Shown here piece after piece: positions 56,473-64,000 of a stretch of DNA of 64,000 nucleotides. Position 1 is the first letter of the stretch. Every line of letters begins with the position of its first letter. Origin of the DNA: Nocardioides jiangxiensis. GTDB lineage: Bacteria > Actinomycetota > Actinomycetes > Propionibacteriales > Nocardioidaceae. The stretch lies in the NCBI RefSeq assembly GCF_030580915.1, contig NZ_JAUQTA010000002.1:434001-498000 (forward strand), given 5' to 3'. A model generated the notes under the pieces. It saw only the letters and a program-made list of their open reading frames with translations, was not told where the DNA came from and did not search any database. A program made the position numbers and the translations under genes.

Positions 56473-56886
56473 ATGTCCAGATGGATCGCCCGGGTGCTGC
56501 TCCTCCCGGTGCTCCTGATCTCGGCCCTCGTGGCCGGCCCGGCGTGGGCCGGCAGCGCGCACTTCGTCAAGAGCGCGACGTCCGTCAGCATCGACGGCGC
56601 CACGATCACGGTCTCCGGCAAGGAAGCCGGCCTGGGTGACGAGACCCAGGTCCACATCGTCCTCACCGCGACCGCGTCCTGCATCAACCCCGGCGACCAC
56701 CACCCGAAGGCGGCCAACAAGGCCTCCGTCACCGTCGCCGGCGACTTCCCGGTCCAGAACGGCCGTGCCGAGTTCACGCTCACCGGCACCGCGTCGTTCC
56801 AGCCCGACTGCACCCCGCCGATGACGGTCGTCTGGAGCCCGATCATGATCACCGACACCGAGCACGGCATCTCGATGACGCTCTGA
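56473..56886 (+). CDS. Secreted small beta-rich protein, unknown
   Basis: A 137-residue exported protein. The signal peptide is about 26 residues, ending GPAWA. The mature part is short beta strands (SVSIDGATITVSGKEAGLG) with two Cys (SCINPG and DCTPP) that could form one disulfide. No family recognised. ATG with GGGAG seven bases upstream. It follows the PIG-L gene after 163 bases without a clear terminator, so linkage with that operon is possible but unproven. Confidence 0.7.
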   Translation: MSRWIARVLLLPVLLISALVAGPAWAGSAHFVKSATSVSIDGATITVSGKEAGLGDETQVHIVLTATASCINPGDHHPKAANKASVTVAGDFPVQNGRAEFTLTGTASFQPDCTPPMTVVWSPIMITDTEHGISMTL

Positions 56887-57017
56887 GCCCGTCACCATCC
56901 CGCCGCCATTCCGCCGCCGTCGCGGCGAGATGGCGGCTCCTCGGCGGCCCGTGTCCTGGCCGGCTTCCTCCACCGCGGGTGCGGAGGAGATGCCCGAGAT
57001 CCGCGACGCCGATGCGG

Positions 57018-57023
57018 CAGGAT
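57018..57023 (+). promoter_or_regulatory. Leaderless promoter -10 (CAGGAT)
   Basis: CAGGAT ends six bases before ATG 57030. The same CAGGAT-type box precedes the genes at 26182 and 59326. Confidence 0.6.
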
Positions 57024-57029
57024 GGGCGC

Positions 57030-57590
57030 ATGGCCTTCCAGATCGCCCAGGACCCCGCTGCCGACCAGGTCCTCACCGACAGCTCCTTCGCCCTGCTCGC
57101 CGGCATGGCCCTCGACCAGCAGTACCCCATGGAGCACGCCTTCCGCGGCCCGGCCAAGATCCTCGACCGGTTCGGCAGCATCGATCCGCGCGACATCGCC
57201 GCTGCCGACCCGGAGTCGTTCGCGGCCCTCTGCGCGACGACCCCGGCGATCCACCGCTTTCCCGGCTCGATGGCCGGCAAGCTCCAGGCGCTGGCCCAGC
57301 TGATCGTCGACGAGTACGACGGTGACACCGCGCGCCTGTGGAACGAGGCGAAGGACGGCAAGGACCTCCTGAAGCGGATGACCGCGCTGCCGGGCTTCGG
57401 CAAGCAGAAGGCGCAGATCTTCATCGCGCTCCTCGCGAAGCAGGTCGGCGTTCGCCCGGAGGGCTGGGAGACGGTCGTCGGTGACTACGCGCTCGAGGGC
57501 CACCGCTCCGTGGCGGACGTCGTCGATGGCGCGTCACTGCTGAAGGTCCGCGAGTACAAGCAGGCGAAGAAGGCCGCCGCCAAGGGCTAG
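57030..57590 (+). CDS. HhH-GPD-type base excision repair protein
   Basis: A 186-residue DNA-binding protein of the small HhH-GPD family. The helix-hairpin-helix is ALPGFGKQKAQIFIALLAKQ around residues 118-137; MALDQQYPMEHAFRGP near 25-40 is the N-terminal half of the fold. The usual glycosylase Lys/Asp positions are not certain from the sequence, so catalysis is unproven. A basic tail (KQAKKAAAKG) ends the protein. It sits just before sigA, with the leaderless CAGGAT promoter. Confidence 0.82.
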   Translation: MAFQIAQDPAADQVLTDSSFALLAGMALDQQYPMEHAFRGPAKILDRFGSIDPRDIAAADPESFAALCATTPAIHRFPGSMAGKLQALAQLIVDEYDGDTARLWNEAKDGKDLLKRMTALPGFGKQKAQIFIALLAKQVGVRPEGWETVVGDYALEGHRSVADVVDGASLLKVREYKQAKKAAAKG

Positions 57591-57757
57591 CAGAGGGCGA
57601 GCGGAGGGCTCCGCCGCACCACTGCTGACGCCAGGACGACGCGCCTCGTGCACCCCGTGGCGGGAAACATTGGGAGACCGTGGCAGACTGTGCGCGCGGC
57701 TCTTGACGACAGCGGGCCTTGCCGCGCCCCAAACCCAGATTTCTCCAAGAGGTGTTC

Positions 57758-59227
<1,470 letters not shown>

Positions 59228-59247
59228 GGTTCCGCTCCTCCAGCAGC

Positions 59248-59280
59248 ACGACGCCCCGACCACTCCGGTCGGGGCGTCGT
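59248..59280 (+). terminator. Terminator of sigA
   Basis: A perfect 14-base-pair stem (59248-59261 with 59267-59280) with loop ACTCC, then CGCATTTCC. Confidence 0.82.
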
Positions 59281-59325
59281 CGCATTTCCGGCGCGTACGC
59301 CGCGGCGTACGGCAGGATGGCGCGC

Positions 59326-59715
59326 ATGCTGACTGCTGCCGCCGTGTTCGCTGCCCTCGCGGGTCTGCTGCACGTGTACATCTGGGCGATGGAGTCGCTC
59401 GTCTTCACCAGCCGGGGCCGCAAGGTCTTCGGGCTGAGCGCGGAGCAGGCCGCGGACGAGCGGGTCCGCGAGCTCTTCTACAACCAGGGGTTCTACAACC
59501 TCTTCCTGGCGGTCGGTGCGCTCGTCGGCGTCGTCCTCGTGCTGACCGACTGCGCGGGAGGTCGCGCGCTCGTCTGGTTCACCACGGGGTCGATGCTCGG
59601 CGCAGCGCTGGTGCTGGTGACCCACAACCCGAAGATGCTGCGCGGCGGCGTCGTCCAGGGCACGCTTCCGCTGCTGGCCCTGGCCGGCCTCGCCGTCGAC
59701 GCGCTCACGCGCTGA
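59326..59715 (+). CDS. DUF1304 membrane protein
   Basis: A 129-residue protein with four hydrophobic helices and the DUF1304 pattern: LHVYIWAMESLVF at the start and ELFYNQGFYNLFLAVGALVG in the middle. Function unknown. ATG 59326 is chosen because CAGGAT (59313-59318) lies seven bases upstream; the ATG at 59317 overlaps this hexamer and would precede the RNA start. Stands alone between two hairpins. Confidence 0.87.
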   Translation: MLTAAAVFAALAGLLHVYIWAMESLVFTSRGRKVFGLSAEQAADERVRELFYNQGFYNLFLAVGALVGVVLVLTDCAGGRALVWFTTGSMLGAALVLVTHNPKMLRGGVVQGTLPLLALAGLAVDALTR

Positions 59716-59741
59716 GCCCGCCGGCGGCCATCGGCCACCCC

Positions 59742-59765
59742 GGCCCCGGGCCACTGCCCGGGGCC
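59742..59765 (+). terminator. GC-rich hairpin after the DUF1304 gene
   Basis: GGCCCCGGG and CCCGGGGCC form a nine-base-pair stem with a six-base loop. No T run; probable terminator in the 250-base gap before the next gene, which otherwise shows no feature. Confidence 0.5.
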
Positions 59766-59965
59766 CCGGTCTGGGGGTCACCCGTCACGACAGGCCCGTA
59801 GGGGTGATGGTCGCCGACGCCGTCGCGGAGCAGAGTCGGGACCGGTGCTGGCGCTGCCAGGTGCGTCATTCCCGGGAGCACCTCGTCCGGCGGCTGGGAG
59901 GGAGCTGACGGGCGGACCCGGGCGCGCACCGTGCGCACCGGCCGACATCCGTCGGAGGCATCGAG

Positions 59966-61285
59966 ATGCTCCACAGCTCCCTCCGGGCGCGCATCCGTAC
60001 GCTGCGCCTCGTCCCTGCTGCGTTCCTGATCGCGTTGGCGCCCGCCCTCGTCCCTGCGGGGTCACAGGCCGTCGTCGACAGCACCTTCAACACCCAGGAC
60101 GGCGACCTCGCCGTCAACCCGGCCCCCGACTGGGCCGGCGTCTCGGAGACCCGCCAGCCCGACCAGCCGACCGGAGCCTCGGACGACTCCTTCGGCAACG
60201 GCACGAAGGAGGACACGGCGGTCCCCGCCGTGATCGACGGTTCCATCCCCAACAACAAGTCGGACCTGAAGAACTTCGGCGTCTACTTCGAGGACAGCGC
60301 CCAGGGCCGCTTCCTCCACCTGTTCTGGCACCGCGTCCAGGAGCCGTCCGGTACGACCAACATGGACTTCGAGTTCAACCACTCCAGCACCCTCTCGGCC
60401 AACGGGGTCACGCCGGTGCGCACCGAGGGCGACCTGCTGATCCAGTACGACCTGTCGCAGGGCGGGGTCAACCCGGTCCTCAGCCTGTCGCGCTGGGTGA
60501 CCACGGGCGCAGCGTCCCAGTGCGAGGCGTCCAACAAGCTGCCGTGCTGGAGCGCCAAGCAGGCGCTTGCCGGGGACGCGGTCGGGTCGATCAACACCTC
60601 GGCGATCCTGGCGGCGGACTCCGACGGCCTCGGGCCGGTCTCCGCACGGACGTTCGGCGAGGCGACGATCGACTTCGACGCCCTCGTGCCCGGGGCGGGC
60701 TGCAACGCCTTCGCCTACGCCTACCTGAAGAGCCGCTCCTCCGACTCGTTCACGGCGGCGGTGAAGGACTTCATCGCTCCGGTGAACCCCGGCCTCAACA
60801 CCTGTGGCGCGCTCAAGATCCACAAGACGCGCGACCACTACGCGGCCACGACGCACCCGAGCCCGCAGGCCGGCGTCCAGTTCGCGGTGACCAGGGGTGG
60901 CGTGGCGATCGCGGGCTCGCCGTTCACCACCGATGCCAACGGCGACATCTGCATCAGCGGCCTCGAGCAGGCCACGTACCGGGTCACCGAGACGGTCCCG
61001 ACGGGTTACACCGTCTCGACGGCGAACCCGCAGGACGTCGCGGTCAGCGGAGTCGGTGACTGCACCTCGGGTGCGGCGACGGCGAACTTCCACAACGTGC
61101 CGAAGACCGACATCGCCGTCAGTGCGACCAGTCAGGTTACCGGCGGCACGGCATCGACGATCTCGTGCACCAACGGAGGCGGTTCGGTCACGACGCCGAG
61201 CGGCACGGCATCCCTGTCCACCCTCAACCTCGCACCCGGAACCTACGTCTGCACCATCACCGTCCTGGCCGCCCCTGCGCCCTGA
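59966..61285 (+). CDS. Secreted protein with SpaA-like prealbumin domain
   Basis: A 439-residue exported protein. The signal peptide ends near GSQAV (about residue 35). Residues about 36-280 form a unique beta-rich region with Cys pairs (QCEASNKLPCW, AGCNAF). Residues about 285-375 resemble the SpaA/prealbumin fold of pilins (CGALKIHKTRD, GVQFAVTRGG, TYRVTETVPTGYTV). The C-terminus has neither LPxTG nor a membrane helix, so it is likely released or bound non-covalently. ATG with GGAGG upstream. Confidence 0.78.
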   Translation: MLHSSLRARIRTLRLVPAAFLIALAPALVPAGSQAVVDSTFNTQDGDLAVNPAPDWAGVSETRQPDQPTGASDDSFGNGTKEDTAVPAVIDGSIPNNKSDLKNFGVYFEDSAQGRFLHLFWHRVQEPSGTTNMDFEFNHSSTLSANGVTPVRTEGDLLIQYDLSQGGVNPVLSLSRWVTTGAASQCEASNKLPCWSAKQALAGDAVGSINTSAILAADSDGLGPVSARTFGEATIDFDALVPGAGCNAFAYAYLKSRSSDSFTAAVKDFIAPVNPGLNTCGALKIHKTRDHYAATTHPSPQAGVQFAVTRGGVAIAGSPFTTDANGDICISGLEQATYRVTETVPTGYTVSTANPQDVAVSGVGDCTSGAATANFHNVPKTDIAVSATSQVTGGTASTISCTNGGGSVTTPSGTASLSTLNLAPGTYVCTITVLAAPAP

Positions 61286-61348
61286 CGGGAGCTCGACTGC
61301 CCGGCCGCGGCACGGCCCCCGTGAACGTGCCGCGGCCGGGTCATGCCG

Positions 61349-62185
61349 TCAGCCGGCCGCGACGAGGACCACGGCGGCACCACACAGGGCCAGCCCGAGG
61401 GCCTGGTCCCGGAGGATCCGCTCGCGCAGCACGATCGCCGCCAGCAGGATCGTGAACGCCGGGTAGAGGGACGTGAGGATCGCGGGAACCGTCAGTGAGC
61501 CGCGCTGAGCCGCCACCGTGAACGCCGCGGTCGCGGCCAGGCCGAGCAGGCCGGACACGACGCCGCCGTACGCCGCACGGTCGCGCGGGGCCCACGCCGC
61601 CCGCGTGCCGAGGGCCAGGGCAGCCACGACGGCCGCCCCGACGAGCTGGTTGACGCCGAGCGGGAGGTACCCGGCGCCTTCCTGGATCTGCCCGAGCGCG
61701 GCGAACTGGGCCCCGAAGCCCAGGCCTGCCAGGAGGCCGTCGAGCACTCCGGCCGCCGCACCGCCGCTCGCGGGGCCGCGCGGGTCACGTGCGACGAGCC
61801 AGATGCCGGGCAGGGCGCAGGCCACACCGACCCAGACCAGGAGGTCGGGCCGCTCGCCGAGTGCGAGCGCGACCAGGACCGGAACGACCGCCGCACCGAC
61901 TCCCGAGATCGGGGCCACGACACCCATGCGGCCGGCGGCGAGGCCGCGGTAGAGGAACCCGGTGCCGACGCCGGCGCCGACGCCACCGGCAGCGCCCCAC
62001 CACAGGTCGTGGGCCGTGGGGGAGCCGGGCAGGAACGGGGCGGCCAGGACGGCCAGCACGCCGGCGCCGAGCGCGGCCGTGAAGGCGACCGCCCACGCCG
62101 ACGTACGCCGGGAGAGGAGACCGCCGACGAAGTCGGCGACGCCGTAGGCCGCGGCGCCGCCGAGGGCGAGGACCACGACGAGCAT
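61349..62185 (-). CDS. EamA/DMT family transporter
   Basis: A 278-residue membrane protein with ten predicted helices in two EamA repeats. Examples are GGAAAYGVADFVGGLLSRRT in the first and LTSLYPAFTILLAAIVLRER in the second, the DMT exporter signature. Substrate (amino acid, nucleobase or drug) cannot be read from sequence. Start ATG shares one base with the upstream DUF456 stop (TGATG), so the two are co-translated. Confidence 0.87.
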   Translation of the reverse strand: MLVVVLALGGAAAYGVADFVGGLLSRRTSAWAVAFTAALGAGVLAVLAAPFLPGSPTAHDLWWGAAGGVGAGVGTGFLYRGLAAGRMGVVAPISGVGAAVVPVLVALALGERPDLLVWVGVACALPGIWLVARDPRGPASGGAAAGVLDGLLAGLGFGAQFAALGQIQEGAGYLPLGVNQLVGAAVVAALALGTRAAWAPRDRAAYGGVVSGLLGLAATAAFTVAAQRGSLTVPAILTSLYPAFTILLAAIVLRERILRDQALGLALCGAAVVLVAAG

Positions 62186-62664
62186 CAGGTGGTGGCCATG
62201 CCGACGACGAGGGCGGTGACGGAGGCGAGCGCGAAGGCGAGCTCGATCAGCATCGAGAGGCCGACGGCCTTCACCGCGCTCCACGTGCGGGAGCGGGCGG
62301 CGTCCGGTCCGATCCGGCGCGACTCGGCGAGGAAGACACCGAGGACGAAGCCGAGGGGCAGCCCGACGACCGGCACCACGAAGAACCCGACGACGCCGGT
62401 CAGGGCTCCGACCAGGAGCGTCGACCGGGGTACGCCGGCCGACTGGAGGCGGCGTCCCGGCACGGCGTACTGGAGGAAGGTGCCGGTGAGGCTCAGCGCC
62501 ACCACGAGGGCGGCGACCCACCACGCGGCGGGCACGCCCACCGTGGCGGCCCAGCCGATCGAGGTGCAGGCGATGAGGATCGTGCCCGGGAGCACGGGAA
62601 CGAGGATGCCGACCAGCCCGACCACGGTGAGCAGCAGGAAGATCAGGTCGTAGCGGAAGTCCAC
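62185..62664 (-). CDS. DUF456 membrane protein
   Basis: A 159-residue membrane protein with about four helices. DUF456 pattern: LLTVVGLVGILVPVLPGTIL near the start, and GFFVVPVVGLPLGFVLGVFLAE, a glycine-zipper-like helix pair. Function unknown. GTG 62664 is chosen: GAGAGT lies seven bases upstream (leaderless), and the frame further up runs through a terminator hairpin. Confidence 0.82.
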   Translation of the reverse strand: MDFRYDLIFLLLTVVGLVGILVPVLPGTILIACTSIGWAATVGVPAAWWVAALVVALSLTGTFLQYAVPGRRLQSAGVPRSTLLVGALTGVVGFFVVPVVGLPLGFVLGVFLAESRRIGPDAARSRTWSAVKAVGLSMLIELAFALASVTALVVGMATT

Positions 62665-62688
62665 GCGGATGACTCTCTCAGAAGACGC

Positions 62689-62731
62689 GACCGGCCCCGG
62701 ACCGCCCACCAGGGCGGCTCCGGGGCCGGTC
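62689..62731 (-). terminator. Terminator of the DUF7455 gene
   Basis: A 13-base-pair outer stem (62689-62701 with 62719-62731) with an inner GCCC/GGGC hairpin. It follows the minus-strand gene at 62744-62944 and precedes the DUF456 start. Confidence 0.7.
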
Positions 62732-62743
62732 ACAGGGTCTGGG

Positions 62744-62944
62744 TCAGGAAGAAAGCTTGGCGGTCTCGTCGACGACGTTGACGGCGACCTCACGCAGCTT
62801 CGTCTCGTGCTCGCGAGCGTGGTGGGCGCAGAAGAGAAGCTCGAAACCGGAGGCGAGCTCGACCTTGAGGTAGGCCTGCGCGCCGCAGCGGTCACAGCGG
62901 TCGGTGGCGGTCAGGGTGCTGGCGGGAGCAACTGCAGTGGTCAC
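62744..62944 (-). CDS. Small Cys-rich protein (DUF7455 type)
   Basis: A 66-residue protein with a probable zinc site: CDRCGAQAYLKV (CxxC) and LLFCAHHAREH (CxHH). Proteins of this type are found between the principal sigma gene and parE across actinobacteria; the role is unknown. GTG 62944 is chosen because AGAAGGG lies seven bases upstream. It is divergent from parE across a 248-base gap holding both promoters. Confidence 0.83.
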   Translation of the reverse strand: MTTAVAPASTLTATDRCDRCGAQAYLKVELASGFELLFCAHHAREHETKLREVAVNVVDETAKLSS

Positions 62945-63176
62945 AATCGGCCCTTCTTTCTTCCGTGGTGCCCGGCTCAACGAGCGGTCGAGGAAGATGA
63001 TTCCCCCAACTTCCCGTGGCTCCGGCCACATCCTCACCAGCTGGACATCTCTTCGTGCCCAGAAGCGGCTGCTTCCAAGTGTGAGCGTGATGAGCGCTGG
63101 TGTCCGGCCAACATACAAACCCGGGCAAGCTATTTACGCGAGGGCGTGCCTGCGGGGCGCCGTGGCGTGTCGCCGG

Positions 63177-63182
63177 TAGATT
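63177..63182 (+). promoter_or_regulatory. Probable -10 (TAGATT) of parE
   Basis: TAGATT ends ten bases before ATG 63193, giving a leader of only about three bases. The rest of the gap 62945-63192 shows no strong repeat or RNA motif. Confidence 0.45.
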
Positions 63183-63192
63183 CACGCTCGAG

Positions 63193-64000
63193 ATGACTGC
63201 TGTGAAGGACACCGAGATCGACAACTCGTACAACGCCGCGCACCTCCTGGTCCTCGAGGGCCTGGAGGCGGTGCGCAAGCGCCCCGGCATGTACATCGGC
63301 TCCACCGACACCCGCGGGCTCATGCACTGCGTGTGGGAGATCATCGACAACGGTGTCGACGAGGCCCTGGCCGGCCATGCGCACCGGGTCGAGGTCACCC
63401 TCCACGGAGACGGCTCCGTCGAGGTCTACGACGACGGTCGCGGCATCCCGACCGACAAGGAGCCGCGCACGGGCCTGACCGGCGTCGAGGTCGTCGCGAC
63501 CAAGCTGCACGCCGGCGGCAAGTTCGGTGGCGGCTCCTACAACGCCACAGGTGGCCTTCACGGTGTCGGCCTCTCGGTCGTCAACGCACTCTCCAGCCGC
63601 ATGGACATCGACGTCGACCGCGCTCCGGCACAGCAGGGCATCTCCTTCCGCCGTGGCGTGCCGGGTGTCTTCGACGGCGACAAGCCGACCGCGGCGTTCA
63701 CGCCGGCCGGCGGCCTCTCCCGCAAGGGCAAGCGCGTCGCCAAGGACAGGTCCGGCACGCGCGTCCGGTTCTGGCCGGACCGGCAGATCTTCACCAAGGA
63801 CGCCGATTTCGTCTACGACGAGCTCGTCACCCGCGCCCGCCAGACGTCGTACATCGTGCCGGGCCTGGAGCTGGTGATCAGCGACCTGCGCGGCAGCGAG
63901 CCGGTCACGGAGTCGTTCAAGCACGACGGCGGCATCGCGGAGTTCGCCGAGTTCCTCTCCTCGGGGGAGCCGGTCACCGAGGTGCTGCGCCTCCAGGGCA
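63193..64000 (+). CDS. parE: DNA topoisomerase IV subunit B / gyrase B-like (3' truncated)
   Basis: The first 269 residues of a type IIA topoisomerase ATPase subunit; the gene runs off the right edge. GHKL ATPase motifs are seen: LEAVRKRPGMYIGS, EIIDNGVDEALAG (Asn/Mg box), DDGRGIPT and GGLHGVGLSVVNALS. Placement next to DUF7455 and sigA, away from any dnaA/recF, favours the parE-like second copy over gyrB; the sequence seen cannot prove this. Confidence 0.85.
   Translation, partial: MTAVKDTEIDNSYNAAHLLVLEGLEAVRKRPGMYIGSTDTRGLMHCVWEIIDNGVDEALAGHAHRVEVTLHGDGSVEVYDDGRGIPTDKEPRTGLTGVEVVATKLHAGGKFGGGSYNATGGLHGVGLSVVNALSSRMDIDVDRAPAQQGISFRRGVPGVFDGDKPTAAFTPAGGLSRKGKRVAKDRSGTRVRFWPDRQIFTKDADFVYDELVTRARQTSYIVPGLELVISDLRGSEPVTESFKHDGGIAEFAEFLSSGEPVTEVLRLQG

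Noticed and set aside
56849..57503. Two minus-strand frames opposite the HhH-GPD gene
   Set aside because: No start signal or domain; the plus-strand gene has a recognisable HhH motif and a leaderless promoter.
59317..59325. ATG 59317 as start of the DUF1304 gene
   Set aside because: It overlaps the CAGGAT -10-like box; the second ATG at 59326 is where a leaderless message would begin.

Overview
The window is very GC-rich, strongly biased to codons ending in C or G, and closely packed with genes (no gap without a gene exceeds about 250 bases). It comes from an actinobacterial chromosome. The gene order hisI / tryptophan-associated membrane protein / trpCBA / lgt / gltBD / pyk / ANTAR response regulator / polA / rpsA / coaE is the conserved Actinomycetota backbone also known from Mycobacterium. 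The later run of sigA, a small DUF7455 protein and a topoisomerase IV-like parE also matches Streptomyces-type chromosomes. Sequence style and accessory genes point to Nocardioidaceae (Nocardioides-like); this family assignment is an inference. No insertion sequence, prophage, CRISPR array or integrase was seen.

Layout. 1-2715: an asymmetric heterodimeric ABC exporter, 5' truncated. 2766-4460: a thioredoxin-reductase-like flavoprotein with a receiver-like front end and no CxxC. 4470-10609: hisI, the Trp-associated membrane protein, two small membrane proteins, a pair of DUF4190 paralogues on the minus strand, trpCBA and a SCO-type copper lipoprotein; trpE is missing from its usual place. 10611-17628: lgt and gltBD. 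17745-19986: pyk, an odd tRNA-Leu(CAA) without a long variable arm, and the ANTAR regulator. 20052-24989: a complete livKHMGF branched-chain amino acid importer behind a perfect CRP-like palindrome. 25105-28936: acetyltransferase, thioesterase and polA.

28998-36939 is an accessory block between polA and rpsA. It holds a polysaccharide flippase, a membrane protein with an LxxG-heptad surface protein, a methyltransferase, two translationally coupled cell-wall hydrolases sharing one I36-like domain, and a degenerate phosphotransferase. rpsA (37120-38580) and coaE (42267-42863) are separated by a second accessory block: a GlxA-type regulator with a palindromic operator, a small membrane protein, an SGNH hydrolase and a short acyl-adenylating enzyme. 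Then follow a group 2 sigma factor with a repeat-laden promoter, an oligopeptidase divergent from 5-oxoprolinase pxpABC, a phosphoesterase, dinB, DUF4192 and an unknown protein.

52345-56309 is the most suggestive accessory operon: a PAP2/Aur1-like membrane phosphotransferase, a flippase fused to a GT4 glycosyltransferase, and a PIG-L deacetylase. This set recalls the first steps of glucosaminyl-phosphoinositide (GPI-like) lipid synthesis. The window closes with a secreted protein, an HhH-GPD protein, sigA, DUF1304, a SpaA-like secreted protein, an EamA transporter, DUF456, DUF7455 and the start of parE. A recurring theme is leaderless expression: about twenty genes have a -10-like hexamer (xAnnnT, often TAgnnT or CAGGAT) 6-8 bases before an ATG/GTG. 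This resolves many starts and several very short divergent promoters.
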